64,000 bases of DNA, from the NCBI GenBank assembly GCA_965230265.1, contig OZ245999.1, positions 1,798,001-1,862,000 of the forward strand, given 5' to 3'. Below are positions 1 to 8,917 of the stretch, piece by piece. The translations under genes and the position numbers were made by a program. This DNA is from JAJFKX01 sp965230265 (GTDB taxonomy: Bacteria; Pseudomonadota; Gammaproteobacteria; Xanthomonadales; Wenzhouxiangellaceae). Each line of letters starts with the position of its first letter. Positions within the stretch are counted from its first letter, which is position 1. Under the pieces are notes generated by a model. It was not told the origin of the DNA, made no database searches, and saw only the letters and a program-made list of their open reading frames with translations.

Positions 1-43
1 AAGCATAAACTCAAAGAGCCAGGTATACTGGATGGGTAAAATC

Positions 44-67
44 GAAAGCCCCCAACTGGGAGCTTTC
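44..67 (+). terminator. Possible hairpin upstream of tRNA-Gly
   Basis: An inverted repeat, GAAAGC at 44-49 and GCTTTC at 62-67, with an inner CCC/GGG pairing, gives a compact stem-loop before the tRNA. No T-run follows, so it may be the end of an upstream transcript or a processing structure rather than a true Rho-independent terminator. Confidence 0.3.
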
Positions 68-102
68 AATGTAATGACAGACATTGCTCAGAGCCAATTA
101 AA

Positions 103-178
103 GCGGGAGTAACTCAGATGGTAGAGTGCAAGCTTCCCAAGCTTGATGTCGCGGGTTCGATCCCCGTCTCCCGCTCCA
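103..178 (+). tRNA. tRNA-Gly (anticodon CCC)
   Basis: The full cloverleaf can be read by eye. The acceptor stem is GCGGGAG (103-109) with CTCCCGC (168-174). The D-arm is ACTC/GAGT, the anticodon stem CAAGC/GCTTG encloses the loop TTCCCAA, and the T-arm is GCGGG/CCCGT around TTCGATC. Position 175 is the discriminator T and CCA is encoded at 176-178. Anticodon CCC decodes GGG glycine codons. It stands alone, with no neighbouring tRNA in the window. The gene at 212-901 converges on it. Confidence 0.96.
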
Positions 179-211
179 GCTATATCTCTAGCAACCGAAA
201 CCATTGATTGC

Positions 212-901
212 TCATGACTGTTTGATCTGATGCAACGGCCCCCACAACATCTGAATACCAATGATCAAATACCAGACGCAGTGAAGCACCACAACCATCG
301 TCATACCTGTAACATCCAAATGAAGATAACCACTGAGTAATAACAATACTGGCAGCACACCCGCGAAAATGCCAAGCACACCGGTCACTCGTGCAACACC
401 CGTGTGCGTGATCAATGCACCACCCCAGGCCAGAATAGCCAGTGATGTGCCTATTAAACCAAGGTTGGCGAATGCCTGATTGACCACCCAGCTAATTCGT
501 AGCAGGTTTCTGCCCTGCTCCATTTGTGCAGTGGATGTACCTGCAAATATCTCTGCAATTTCCGGCGCAACAAAACCACTGGCAATGGCTGCTAGGCTGT
601 ATCCGAATATACCAACACTAAACATCAGTAGACCCGTAACAGGCAGTAAACGATGATGCCCCAAGCGCACTGTCAACCCGTATGCTGCAAGCCACCAGCC
701 CATCATTACGACAATTAATAAACCATGCACCCAGGCTGATAGCATGCCTTTATCACGCAACTCTGCCAGCATCTTCGCAGTTTCATGCGAGCTGGTACTG
801 GGATGATGTAACATAAACACTATAGCCAGCACTGCGCCAACAACCCAGAGCCAACCAGCCGCAGGAATTAATCGTGATTCGGATAATGTATTCATAATCA
901 T
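212..901 (-). CDS. Multi-pass membrane protein, unknown function
   Basis: A 229-residue protein of strongly hydrophobic stretches, about six predicted transmembrane segments (roughly residues 15-30, 58-80, 85-108, 140-165, 168-190 and 200-220) and only short polar loops. I recognise no catalytic motif. It could belong to one of the small DUF4386-like families, but that is a guess. Two in-frame ATGs lie close together (901 and 895). An AAAGAG ribosome site fits the second better (9-nt gap against 3), so the true start may be 895. It is divergent from the TetR gene at 1059 and shares its control region, so it is the obvious candidate target of that regulator. Confidence 0.7.
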   Translation of the reverse strand: MIMNTLSESRLIPAAGWLWVVGAVLAIVFMLHHPSTSSHETAKMLAELRDKGMLSAWVHGLLIVVMMGWWLAAYGLTVRLGHHRLLPVTGLLMFSVGIFGYSLAAIASGFVAPEIAEIFAGTSTAQMEQGRNLLRISWVVNQAFANLGLIGTSLAILAWGGALITHTGVARVTGVLGIFAGVLPVLLLLSGYLHLDVTGMTMVVVLHCVWYLIIGIQMLWGPLHQIKQS

Positions 902-1001
902 GTACTCTTTAATTATTAATCAATAGCAAGATGGATCATCAATATGTTCAAGCTTTTGACCAACAGCTCGATCATTAGCTGCACAATCTGCAATAAGTGG
1001 A

Positions 1002-1058
1002 TTGACAATGGAAGCTTTTTAAAACGTTAATGGACAAACATCTGATATTGTCCGATAA
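1002..1058 (+). promoter_or_regulatory. tetR promoter with 32-bp inverted-repeat operator
   Basis: A -35 TTGACA (1002-1007) and a weak -10 GTTAAT (1026-1031) are 18 bp apart. Over the -10 and up to the base before the ATG lies an inverted repeat with 11-bp arms: TTAATGGACAA (1027-1037) and TTGTCCGATAA (1048-1058). The arms match at 9 of 11 positions, with a perfect GGACAA/TTGTCC core. This is a typical size and place for a TetR autoregulatory operator. No Shine-Dalgarno is visible, since the operator fills its place. That the TetR protein binds here is inference. Confidence 0.65.
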
Positions 1059-1616
1059 ATGAATCACTCTCACCCCATAGAATCAACCGACAGCCGGATA
1101 CAGCGGACGCGGCAGATCCTTTTTCAGGCATTTTCAGAGCTGGTTTTATCGCGGCCTTATCAAGACATTCGGGTTGCCGATATTATCGAACGAGCGGGCA
1201 TTGCGCGTTCGACTTTTTATCAACACTATCAAAATAAAGACGATATTCTGGTAGACAGCATGACAGGCATGCTGGAAACAATTGCAGATTCGGCAATAGG
1301 ACGTGCTGACCACAACCAACTGGCTTTTATTCTGGAACACTTTTGGGAAAACCGGCGTTTGGGCAGAATCATCCTGAATGCGCCGCCTTATAAACGAATT
1401 ATTCGACAATTATCAGTGATGATTGAACTTCGTTGGGAAAATTCAGCCAAGCATCAAAATGCGCCTGTTGCAAAACCATTCGACCCAACTTTTCCCATTC
1501 GAATGCAATCTATCCAGCTGGCCGAAAAACAGTTTACCGTTATCCGTGAGTGGTTATCAGGTACTGCTGCCTGCTCTGCGGATGATCTTGCACGTTATCT
1601 GCTGACCCAACCTTAA
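1059..1616 (+). CDS. TetR/AcrR family transcriptional regulator
   Basis: A 185-residue DNA-binding repressor. The N-terminal helix-turn-helix covers about residues 15-60. It shows the family pattern of a helix ending ILFQAF, the VADIIERAGIARSTFYQHY recognition segment, and the following KDDIL. The C-terminal two thirds (ligand and dimer domain) is divergent, as usual, so the inducer cannot be read. Directly upstream is a good inverted repeat that probably serves for autorepression. The divergent membrane protein at 212-901 is the likely co-regulated gene. The start is fixed by the end of the operator and agreement with the family N-terminus. Confidence 0.9.
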   Translation: MNHSHPIESTDSRIQRTRQILFQAFSELVLSRPYQDIRVADIIERAGIARSTFYQHYQNKDDILVDSMTGMLETIADSAIGRADHNQLAFILEHFWENRRLGRIILNAPPYKRIIRQLSVMIELRWENSAKHQNAPVAKPFDPTFPIRMQSIQLAEKQFTVIREWLSGTAACSADDLARYLLTQP

Positions 1617-1650
1617 TTGCCTGTCAGATTGTTGCAAATGATTGAACCTT

Positions 1651-2139
1651 CTATGGGTAGACCCGGCATAAGCCCTGTCCTTTAATCACTTTTTGCATCT
1701 GCAATCTAATCAGTGCTCGAGCAGCCACATAATTGCCATGATGCAGTGAATACAAGCAGTCACTGGATTCAGCAATAACGGTAATACTAAAGTTATCATC
1801 AGGCCTTACTGTGATACTTTTAATCTTCAACACGTTTGACTCAAGCGGTAACTTGAACTCATGGTTCTCATAATGAGGCATACCAGTGCTGGCACAGTGG
1901 CTGGGCACATTACCAGGTTTACTCAAATTAGAGCAGTCCAGAAACCTTTTACTCTGATTGTCTTCTTGCCGAGAAAAATTATTGACCTTCACAGCCAAAC
2001 CATACATGTTCGCTACAAAAGCATTGTCCGGAAACACCAACTCAAACGCTATAAACTGGCTCTCACCAGAACCCTTCTCTAATGCGCTGCAACCCATTAA
2101 CAAAAGCGCCCATGCGACAAACGTTATGAATTTTCTCAT
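1651..2139 (-). CDS. Predicted lipoprotein, unknown function
   Basis: A 162-residue protein with a type II signal peptide: Arg-Lys at residues 2-3, a hydrophobic core and the lipobox L-M-G-C with Cys at about position 17. The residue after Cys is Ser, which favours outer-membrane sorting by the Lol system. The mature part holds several Cys (C-S-N-L, H-C-A, D-C-L, L-C-R) that could pair in the periplasm. I do not recognise the domain. The gene converges with the TetR gene, with 34 bp between the stop codons, and looks monocistronic. Confidence 0.65.
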   Translation of the reverse strand: MRKFITFVAWALLLMGCSALEKGSGESQFIAFELVFPDNAFVANMYGLAVKVNNFSRQEDNQSKRFLDCSNLSKPGNVPSHCASTGMPHYENHEFKLPLESNVLKIKSITVRPDDNFSITVIAESSDCLYSLHHGNYVAARALIRLQMQKVIKGQGLCRVYP

Positions 2140-2391
2140 TGCTTTTTCTAGCGTTTTTTAACCACTAAAATAAATTTTATCATTACTTATATAGAAATAT
2201 GATTCTCACCCTTTTGCAAAAAATCGCATTGATTGGCTTGTCGATATGATTCAGTCATCTAAATTAGAAACCAACCTCTGATTATTTTTCAAGCAGTGTT
2301 TATGCTGTTTAAATCGCGAAAAATAAAACCTCAAATTTAAGAAATGGATTTCCAGATAAGCAAAACGCTATCGTGTCTCATCAATTGGTGT

Positions 2392-3798
2392 TTACTTTTT
2401 ACCTCCTGACGCCGAACCTGATTTACTCCGCCCAGCCCAAGGGTTATTCGTCGATGCGACATTGCTTGAAGCTTTCATTGACTGCCTGTTCTTCGATTTA
2501 TTTCTACTATTCTTGCCCGGTCTGTTTGAACCTGGTGCCTTTTGGCTGTTTCTTTTCTGACCAGACGACTTGCCATTACGCCCCTTTGCTTGCCGATGTT
2601 TGAGCCCACGACGCTGATTATTCTGCGGTTTCTTCAAAGGCTCTGGTTGAATAGTAGGGTCTGGTTCATAGCCTGCTAATACAACTTTGGGTATTTCACG
2701 TTTTAATAGCTTTTCAATATCTGCCAGGTGCTTTTGTTCATCCACGCAAACCAGAGAAACCGCTTCACCATCTTTGCCTGCACGACCAGTACGACCTATA
2801 CGGTGCACATAATCTTCCGGCACATTGGGTAACTCATAATTCACGACATGCGGCAATTGATCGATATCCAGACCACGGGCGGCAATATCAGTAGCGACCA
2901 ATACCCGAATTTGACCATTTTTAAAGCCTTCCAATGCCCGGGTGCGTGCGCCCTGGCTTTTGTTGCCATGTATGGCATCGGCACGCAGACCATCCTGCAC
3001 CAATTGTTTAGCCAAGCGGTTAGCGCCATGCTTGGTGCGAGTGAACACCAATACCTGGCGCCAGTTATTAGAACCAATCATATGGCTCAATAGTTCACGT
3101 TTACGGCTTTTATCCACTGGGTGAATAACCTGTGCGATCAGCTCTGCAGCGGTATTACGGCGTGCAACCTCGATTAATTCAGGTTGATTCAACAGGCGAT
3201 CTGCCAGTTGTTTAATTTCTTTTGAAAAAGTGGCTGAGAACAACAAGTTCTGACGCTTACGGGTATCTGGCATTAACGCCAGTAACTTGCGAATATCATG
3301 GATAAAGCCCATATCCAACATACGATCGGCTTCATCCAGGACTAAAATTTCCACTCGAGATAAGTCCACGGTGCGCTGACCGGCATGGTCCAGTAAGCGA
3401 CCTGGTGTAGCCACTAGAATATCGACACCACGTTGCAGCTTTTGAATTTGTGGGTTAATTTTGACACCGCCAAAAATAACCGCTGATTTTAATGGTAGAT
3501 AACGGCCATAATCGATGACGCTTTGCTCTACCTGTGCAGCCAATTCACGCGTCGGGGTCAACACCAGTGCACGCACCGGACGCCGGCCATTACTGGCTTT
3601 GTTGTTGTATAAGCGGTGCAATAACGGCAGAGTAAAACCAGCTGTTTTACCTGTCCCGGTCTGAGCACCAGCGAGTACGTCCCTGCCCGCCATAATTACA
3701 GGAATAGCCTGATTCTGAATAGGGGTAGGGTCGGTATAGCCCTGCTCACTAATGGCGCGCAGCAGTTCAGCCGATAGGCCGAGAGTATCAAATGACAT
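2392..3798 (-). CDS. rhlE: DEAD-box ATP-dependent RNA helicase RhlE
   Basis: A 468-residue RNA helicase that unwinds short RNA duplexes in ribosome maturation and RNA turnover. Q motif: FDTLGLS...PTPIQ (residues 3-28). Walker A: AQTGTGKT (45-52). Further motifs are PTRELA, VATPGR, DEAD in VLDEADRMLD, SAT in LFSATFS, ATDIAARGLD and HRIGRTGRAG. The last ~90 residues are a low-complexity tail rich in Lys, Arg, Asn, Ser and Gly, typical of RhlE and used for RNA contact. A GGAG ribosome site precedes the ATG by about 10 nt. The long leader upstream (3799-3980) suggests post-transcriptional control. RhlE is preferred over SrmB or DeaD because of the N-terminus and length. Confidence 0.92.
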   Translation of the reverse strand: MSFDTLGLSAELLRAISEQGYTDPTPIQNQAIPVIMAGRDVLAGAQTGTGKTAGFTLPLLHRLYNNKASNGRRPVRALVLTPTRELAAQVEQSVIDYGRYLPLKSAVIFGGVKINPQIQKLQRGVDILVATPGRLLDHAGQRTVDLSRVEILVLDEADRMLDMGFIHDIRKLLALMPDTRKRQNLLFSATFSKEIKQLADRLLNQPELIEVARRNTAAELIAQVIHPVDKSRKRELLSHMIGSNNWRQVLVFTRTKHGANRLAKQLVQDGLRADAIHGNKSQGARTRALEGFKNGQIRVLVATDIAARGLDIDQLPHVVNYELPNVPEDYVHRIGRTGRAGKDGEAVSLVCVDEQKHLADIEKLLKREIPKVVLAGYEPDPTIQPEPLKKPQNNQRRGLKHRQAKGRNGKSSGQKRNSQKAPGSNRPGKNSRNKSKNRQSMKASSNVASTNNPWAGRSKSGSASGGKK

Positions 3799-3989
3799 TA
3801 GAATTTAGCTCCAGTGTTGCCATTCGATTCGCATCACTGCGTTCGAGAGCCGGCCCAGGCTGTGTAAGGGGTTGCTTAAAATCAAGCGGGAGGCCCCGAT
3901 GTTAAAGGGCGAACGGCTCAAGCGGTTTTCCGCGGCTGTGCCGCAATGGGTGCTAACCGGTCAAACACCCGAAAACATGTATTATAACA
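3799..3989 (-). promoter_or_regulatory. rhlE promoter and long structured 5' leader
   Basis: On the minus strand an extended -10 (TG-T-TATAAT, 3981-3989) would start transcription near 3974, giving a leader of about 175 nt before the rhlE ATG. The leader contains stackable hairpins: GCGGC-ACA-GCCGC, the overlapping GCGG-AAAA-CCGC, and CGGG-GCCT-CCCG. No -35 is evident, in line with an extended -10 promoter. Long leaders are known for cold-shock RNA helicase genes, where they allow temperature or self control. Here that is inference. The rest of this 335-bp gap, up to 4133, shows nothing else. Confidence 0.5.
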
Positions 3990-4133
3990 GACCTATGAGT
4001 CAATGTTGTTGACATAAAAACCTTTCATTCAGTCCCGCCGCGATTAAACAACCATCAACAATCAGCATTTTTTAGCCGTCTTATGCCGTTGAAAAGACAA
4101 AGCCAGTTACCCAGTGCCTCAGACTTCTTGGGG

Positions 4134-5360
4134 CTATAATGGTGGGCAGACAATGCTTTGCCCCTCAAAGCCATTGTCCAGCAATGTCTCTATTACCACA
4201 CTGCCCAGCAGTAGATAGTCGCTACCACCAAATACGCCAAGGTAAAGATCTACCGCACCATCACGATTGACATCTCTGGCTTCAATATCAATACCGCTGC
4301 CTGTGGCTGTTGCCGGTAAAACCTGATCAGTGGCTTCGGTATAATTACCTACCCCATCATTTAGCATTGCCTGGAAAGTGCCGTCAAAAGCCGTGGCAAA
4401 CAATAAGTCCAGATCGTTATCACCATCAACATCCAGAAAGTCCGCATCCACCGAGTTAATATTAAACGCCGGCAGTGATGCCGCACTGATATCTGTAAAC
4501 CCACCACAGCCATTGTTTCGTAATAACCGGTTGCGACCAGTGCTGCCTGCAGCAAAACTCACATTGGCCAAGACCAGATCCAAATCACCATCGTTGTCGA
4601 TATCGCCAAGATCAGCTTCACGGGTTTCTTCGCCAGCCACTAATGGAAAATTCCCCGCTGCTGTATCGCTAAACACACCACTGCCATTGTTCAGCCATAG
4701 ACGGTTACCATTTTCGTTACCAACCACTATGTCAATATCACCATCACTATCAACATCGCCTGCCTCCAGATCCTGAGTAATCTCATTATTTACTGGCAAG
4801 CGTGCTGCTGTTTGATCAGCAAAGACGCCATTCCCATCATTGATCAGTAAAACATTGGCACCCGCATTACCAATCATAATGTCCAGATCGTTATCATGAT
4901 CCAGATCCGCGGCCAATACTGCATTGGAGGTTCTGGTAACACCCAGTCTGGCCGTTTCATCCGTGTAGCTGCCATTGCCTGCATTGAAATACAGTTCATT
5001 GATCTGGTCATCTTCTGCAACAAACAACACATCCGGGTCGTTATCACGATCATAGTCAGCAATGGCAATATCCTCACTATCATGCGAAGGCTGTGGTTGT
5101 GGAAATGCAGCATCTGAGGCATCGCTGAAAATACCATTGCCATCATTGATCAGCAGGATATTGGTACAAAATTCACAGGCAATAAAAATATCCAGATCAC
5201 CATCAGCATCGACATCCGCCATTTCCACATCCATGCTATTGCCTGCTAATGCAGCCAATGGCAAATGAGTAGCAGATACATCGGTATAAATTGAACCACA
5301 GTAGCCGTTGACTGCAGCTGACAACAGCAGCATGAGCATGTATCTCCAATAGTGCTGCAT
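4134..5360 (-). CDS. Secreted FG-GAP/VCBS repeat protein
   Basis: A 408-residue exported protein. The start at 5360 is chosen because GGAG lies 8 nt upstream and the protein then opens with a Sec signal peptide (M-Q-H-Y-W-R, hydrophobic core, cleavage near N-G-Y-C-G). The rest is about seven repeats of ~50 residues, each with an Asp-rich calcium loop (D-x-D-x-D-G-D-x-D) followed by L-L-I-N-D-G-N-G-x-F or L-W-L-N-N-G. This is a beta-propeller of the integrin/VCBS type, likely extracellular and adhesive or ligand-binding. The C-terminus carries L-L-D-N-G-F-E-G, a motif shared with two other secreted proteins here. No enzymatic site is visible. Confidence 0.82.
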   Translation of the reverse strand: MQHYWRYMLMLLLSAAVNGYCGSIYTDVSATHLPLAALAGNSMDVEMADVDADGDLDIFIACEFCTNILLINDGNGIFSDASDAAFPQPQPSHDSEDIAIADYDRDNDPDVLFVAEDDQINELYFNAGNGSYTDETARLGVTRTSNAVLAADLDHDNDLDIMIGNAGANVLLINDGNGVFADQTAARLPVNNEITQDLEAGDVDSDGDIDIVVGNENGNRLWLNNGSGVFSDTAAGNFPLVAGEETREADLGDIDNDGDLDLVLANVSFAAGSTGRNRLLRNNGCGGFTDISAASLPAFNINSVDADFLDVDGDNDLDLLFATAFDGTFQAMLNDGVGNYTEATDQVLPATATGSGIDIEARDVNRDGAVDLYLGVFGGSDYLLLGSVVIETLLDNGFEGQSIVCPPL

Positions 5361-5578
5361 CTTATAGCTCCAAATAAACCCGTTTAATGGTAATGCTGCC
5401 AGATTTTCCATTCCAATAATAGGGACTTCTTAAGGAAACCCATCACCCCTGATAATGACTTTGATGAGTCTGAAAACATCACCGCTATCGTGTCTTATGA
5501 TGATACGCCTAAAAACTGGTTGCATTGATATACGAAAATGTTAGTATTAAGCCACTTCATTACCAGGGAAAATACATT

Positions 5579-6331
5579 ATGCATAAAGCGTATATACTTT
5601 TAATTCTGCTCAGTATTGCCGGTGCTACCCATGCACAAGGTTCGGCTGGCATTCCACAGCTGGACTTTGGCAACTCAATTTTAGGCGTTACCGGCTCAGA
5701 AGCAGGTACTGTCAATGCCGTTTTGGCCTTTAAGAAAATGCAAGAAACTGCAGATGCAGAATACAAAGCTGAACGTTACCAACAAGCTTTTAAGTATTAC
5801 CACGAACTGGCCAAGTTCAACGATAAATTCTCTCAGTATCGTATTGGCTATATGTACGCGACTGGTCGTGGCGTAGAAAAAGACATGCCAAAGGCTTATG
5901 CCTGGACCTATGTCGCATCTGAAACCCGTCAAAAAGGTTTTGTTAATTACCATGTTAAGGTTCGCTCTGAATTGTCACCTGCAGAATTGGCTATAGGCAA
6001 AGAGCTTGCCAATGAATATTTTGAACATTACGGCACTTTTGCCGTTGCCACCGGTGCCCGGAAGTTAATCCGCAAACAAAAACGACAGTGCACAGGCTCA
6101 CGGGTTGGCGGCAGCTGTGATCGTACTGCCAGCACCGGGTTCAACTGCGGACTCACCAGCCAGGGCGTAATCGGCCGTGAGTGTTTGACCCTGGGCGCTG
6201 TTGGTCTGCCATCGGTTTCCGGCTTACAGCCGGCAGATCTGCGTAACGCTGAAAAGCAACTCGAGGTAATAATCGATACTTATAACCCTGGGCAAGTCGA
6301 GCTGGGCGAACTGGAATTAATCGAAGACTAA
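5579..6331 (+). CDS. Secreted Sel1-like repeat protein
   Basis: A 250-residue exported protein. The ATG at 5579 gives a clean Sec signal peptide (M-H-K-A-Y then a hydrophobic run, cleavage after T-H-A-Q); the upstream in-frame ATG would add 18 residues without purpose. Residues ~85-135 hold one Sel1-type helical repeat, with the hallmark RIGYMYATGRGVEKDMPKAY. The C-terminal region has four Cys in a basic stretch (QCTG...GSCD...FNCG...RECL), perhaps disulfide-bonded. Sel1 proteins act as scaffolds for partner proteins; the partner here is unknown. The gene stands alone, with a weak GGGA ribosome site. Confidence 0.75.
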   Translation: MHKAYILLILLSIAGATHAQGSAGIPQLDFGNSILGVTGSEAGTVNAVLAFKKMQETADAEYKAERYQQAFKYYHELAKFNDKFSQYRIGYMYATGRGVEKDMPKAYAWTYVASETRQKGFVNYHVKVRSELSPAELAIGKELANEYFEHYGTFAVATGARKLIRKQKRQCTGSRVGGSCDRTASTGFNCGLTSQGVIGRECLTLGAVGLPSVSGLQPADLRNAEKQLEVIIDTYNPGQVELGELELIED

Positions 6332-6451
6332 CCCACACAATGCCTGCCCGCAGCTTTAACAGTTGCGGGTTGTCTTAATGCCTTGCTAATGTCTCCGGAT
6401 CAGTTTGTTATAGTGCATGGCTTACTGCTAAATATTTTCGGAAGAACCTGC

Positions 6452-7315
6452 ATGAAATTTATCGCTAGTTGTATTATTTGTTCTTTAATACTGTGCTCAA
6501 CACAAGGCCGCGCCCATCCTCCCAGTACATTGAGCGAACCAGCTTGCGCACACTATATTGGCAATGCAGGCATCATGGTCACATCAGGTGAAACCAAGGT
6601 ATTGTTTGATGCTTTTTATGCAGAAGATTATGGTCAATATGCACTGGTCCCGGAAACCACCCACCAAGCTCTGATTGATGCCATACTGCCATATAACGAT
6701 GTCGATGCATTACTGATATCGCATGTGCATGGTGACCATTTCTCTCCTGTACCTACTTTAGAGTTTCTGCGGGCCAATAAAACTGTCCATGTCTATGCGA
6801 GCCAGCAGGTTATTGATGTTCTCATTGAGGCTGGCGCCGAAAAAAGCATGAATGAACGGTTACACGCTTTTACACTCTCTGAAGGTGATCCTGCACAGGC
6901 GCTTCAGCTTGGCGGTTTAAATATCGAAGCAGTACGCATCCCCCATACGGGTGGTGAGCGAACGGCAATGGTTGAAAACCTGGCCTTTCGTGTGTCTTTG
7001 GATAATGATTTGACAGTACTGCATCTCGGCGATGCTGACCCGGATGAGCAACTGTTCGCCCCTCACCAAAGTCATTGGGACGCCAAACAGCTGGATGTCG
7101 CTTTTCCTCCCTATTGGTTCTTGGGCAGCGATGCGGGACGTCTGATTCTAAAAAACCACCTCAAAGCACACCAAAGCATAGGTGTGCATGTGCCCATTGT
7201 TGCAAAAGACCAAACGGACAGGTGGCTCACCCAGTATGCTGCCGATCTGTTTACCAGCCCAGGGGAAACCCGCTCATTGTCAGAAGCAACAGGTTGCATA
7301 TTAACAGCGGACTAA
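6452..7315 (+). CDS. Exported metallo-beta-lactamase-fold hydrolase
   Basis: A 287-residue protein starting at 6452, with GGAAGAA 5-6 nt upstream and a Sec signal peptide ending near T-Q-G-R-A-H. The zinc-binding motif H-V-H-G-D-H-F-S sits early in the mature protein, followed by IPHTGGER and by HLGDADPD, where the Asp would be the bridging metal ligand. These are hallmarks of the MBL superfamily, in a branch like UlaG/YcbL-type or N-acyl hydrolases rather than true beta-lactamases. The substrate cannot be read. The start seems independent of neighbours; the phosphoesterase begins 68 bp downstream on the same strand and may be co-transcribed. Confidence 0.82.
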   Translation: MKFIASCIICSLILCSTQGRAHPPSTLSEPACAHYIGNAGIMVTSGETKVLFDAFYAEDYGQYALVPETTHQALIDAILPYNDVDALLISHVHGDHFSPVPTLEFLRANKTVHVYASQQVIDVLIEAGAEKSMNERLHAFTLSEGDPAQALQLGGLNIEAVRIPHTGGERTAMVENLAFRVSLDNDLTVLHLGDADPDEQLFAPHQSHWDAKQLDVAFPPYWFLGSDAGRLILKNHLKAHQSIGVHVPIVAKDQTDRWLTQYAADLFTSPGETRSLSEATGCILTAD

Positions 7316-7383
7316 TCAACGGCAATTCTGCTGCCATGACTAAGCCATAACCCGATTGCCAACAATAAAAATGATTAACCAGC

Positions 7384-8265
7384 ATGTCTAGATCCCAGCG
7401 GCTATGGGCTATTTCTGACATCCATATAGACAGCAGCAAGAACCATCAGTTGTTGCTCAGTCTTTGTGATGAGTCCTACCAGAACGACATGCTGGTTATT
7501 GCCGGTGATGCCACTGATAATCTCAGCAGATTAATGGGCTTTTTAAAAAATATGCAACAGAAGTTCCACACGGTTGCTTTTGTTCCAGGCAACCATGAGC
7601 TATGGCTGCACAAACAAGATTTCCAAGACTCTATCGATAAGTTTGAGGCAATCCTGAATGGCTGTCATTCCCTGGGGGTTGGCATTGAGCCGATACGCTT
7701 CGGACACAAACACGATGCTGTTTGGGTGGTGCCATTGTTTTCTTGGTATGAAGGACCAGAAGCTGGTGATACCAGCTTGTATGTGGAAAAAAAAGGCGTC
7801 AAAGATGAAACCAAAAACATGTGGCGAGATTATTTTTTGACACGCTGGCCTCAGAATATACAAAAATCGATAGTTGACTATTTTCTCGGCCTCAATACAA
7901 ACAGTTTATCAATGGCATTCGATGCACCAGTGATCAGCTTTAGTCACTTTTTGCCACGCACTGAATTGATTTTTCGACGGCCAGATCACCAACCAGCCGC
8001 CCATGTAAACACCACCGATCCGCACCCTGAGTTTAATTTCAGCCGTGTAGCAGGCAGCTGGCGACTGGATGCTCAAATACGCTCACTTGGCAGCAGGGTA
8101 CATATTTATGGGCACCAACACCGTAATCGTACTCGCCAGATTGATGATGTCACTTACCTGTCTCATTGCCTGGGCTACCCTGCCGAACGTGATTCCGGGC
8201 ATATCATGAACAATGCCGAGCACCCAAGGTTGATCTGGCAAACTGGCAACGGTTTTATGCTGTGA
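7384..8265 (+). CDS. Metallophosphoesterase (calcineurin-like)
   Basis: A 293-residue cytoplasmic phosphoesterase. The two-metal site motifs appear in order: D-I-H near residue 12 (S-D-I-H-I-D), G-D-A-T-D near 41, G-N-H-E near 69, a single H in SFSH and G-H-Q-H near residue 242. The long insert between GNHE and the C-terminal histidines suggests a phosphodiester or nucleotide substrate, but none is evident. Its stop overlaps the GTG start of the next gene by 4 bp, so the two proteins are translationally coupled and probably act together. Confidence 0.88.
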   Translation: MSRSQRLWAISDIHIDSSKNHQLLLSLCDESYQNDMLVIAGDATDNLSRLMGFLKNMQQKFHTVAFVPGNHELWLHKQDFQDSIDKFEAILNGCHSLGVGIEPIRFGHKHDAVWVVPLFSWYEGPEAGDTSLYVEKKGVKDETKNMWRDYFLTRWPQNIQKSIVDYFLGLNTNSLSMAFDAPVISFSHFLPRTELIFRRPDHQPAAHVNTTDPHPEFNFSRVAGSWRLDAQIRSLGSRVHIYGHQHRNRTRQIDDVTYLSHCLGYPAERDSGHIMNNAEHPRLIWQTGNGFML

Positions 8266-8900
8266 ATATCCTCTTGGCTGACTCCAGGCCGTTATTTCAT
8301 TCACCTGTATTGCATCCGCTATTGCTTGGCCAGATCAGTCATCAGGCGGTCAATACCGGTATATATATTGGTGCTGCCAATCACGATGATCCAGAATTTT
8401 ATGCCCTCGCCTGTGGCGCATTCGATCGCCTGGGACTTAACCATCATCATCATTTAAAAAGAGGTAACGAACAAGCAACAAACCTGACTTTGCAACCGGC
8501 CATTATTATTTTATCCGGCGGCCGCATGAACCCTGGCTGGGATTACCTATCGCAACCAAAAATCCGTCAGTGGCTGGATATTCATCGCTCACTGGGCAGC
8601 ATGTTTATCGGTATTTCTGCTGGTGCTATCCATTTAGCGTCGGGCTTGGACGATTCTGGTCGTTTTCAGACTTATTTACATTGGGTGAAAACTGCCATTG
8701 CCGTTCATGAGGAGGCTGAAAACTGGCCATCTGTTCAGAAGCTCGGTCAACAAAACATTACCAACGTGATGGCCATCCCTTTCAATGACGGTTTAATCAC
8801 TGACTCTGAATCCTTTTACAGTCTACACGGCCACACTTGTCGACACGTTATGGCTGATAAACAGTACCGCCAGGTTAATGTCCCTGTTATTGGTATATAA
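8262..8900 (+). CDS. Peptidase S51 / peptidase E-like protein
   Basis: A 212-residue protein of the class I glutamine-amidotransferase-like fold. The nucleophile elbow GISAGAIHL places the catalytic Ser at residue 119, as in dipeptidase E and cyanophycinase (G-x-S-A-G-A). The early LADSRP and the IYIGAAN strand fit the family core. Translation begins at GTG (8262), which overlaps the upstream stop (GTGA). Peptidase E-type enzymes cleave Asp-X dipeptides, but members with this length vary in substrate, so specificity is open. The coupled phosphoesterase hints at a shared salvage or repair step. Confidence 0.75.
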   Translation: MNILLADSRPLFHSPVLHPLLLGQISHQAVNTGIYIGAANHDDPEFYALACGAFDRLGLNHHHHLKRGNEQATNLTLQPAIIILSGGRMNPGWDYLSQPKIRQWLDIHRSLGSMFIGISAGAIHLASGLDDSGRFQTYLHWVKTAIAVHEEAENWPSVQKLGQQNITNVMAIPFNDGLITDSESFYSLHGHTCRHVMADKQYRQVNVPVIGI

Positions 8901-8917
8901 AACTTCTAATCAAAAAA

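Noticed and set aside
4378..4776. Plus-strand frame of 132 codons opposite the FG-GAP gene
   Set aside because: A shadow of the Asp-rich calcium repeats, rich in Ser and Pro; no start signals.
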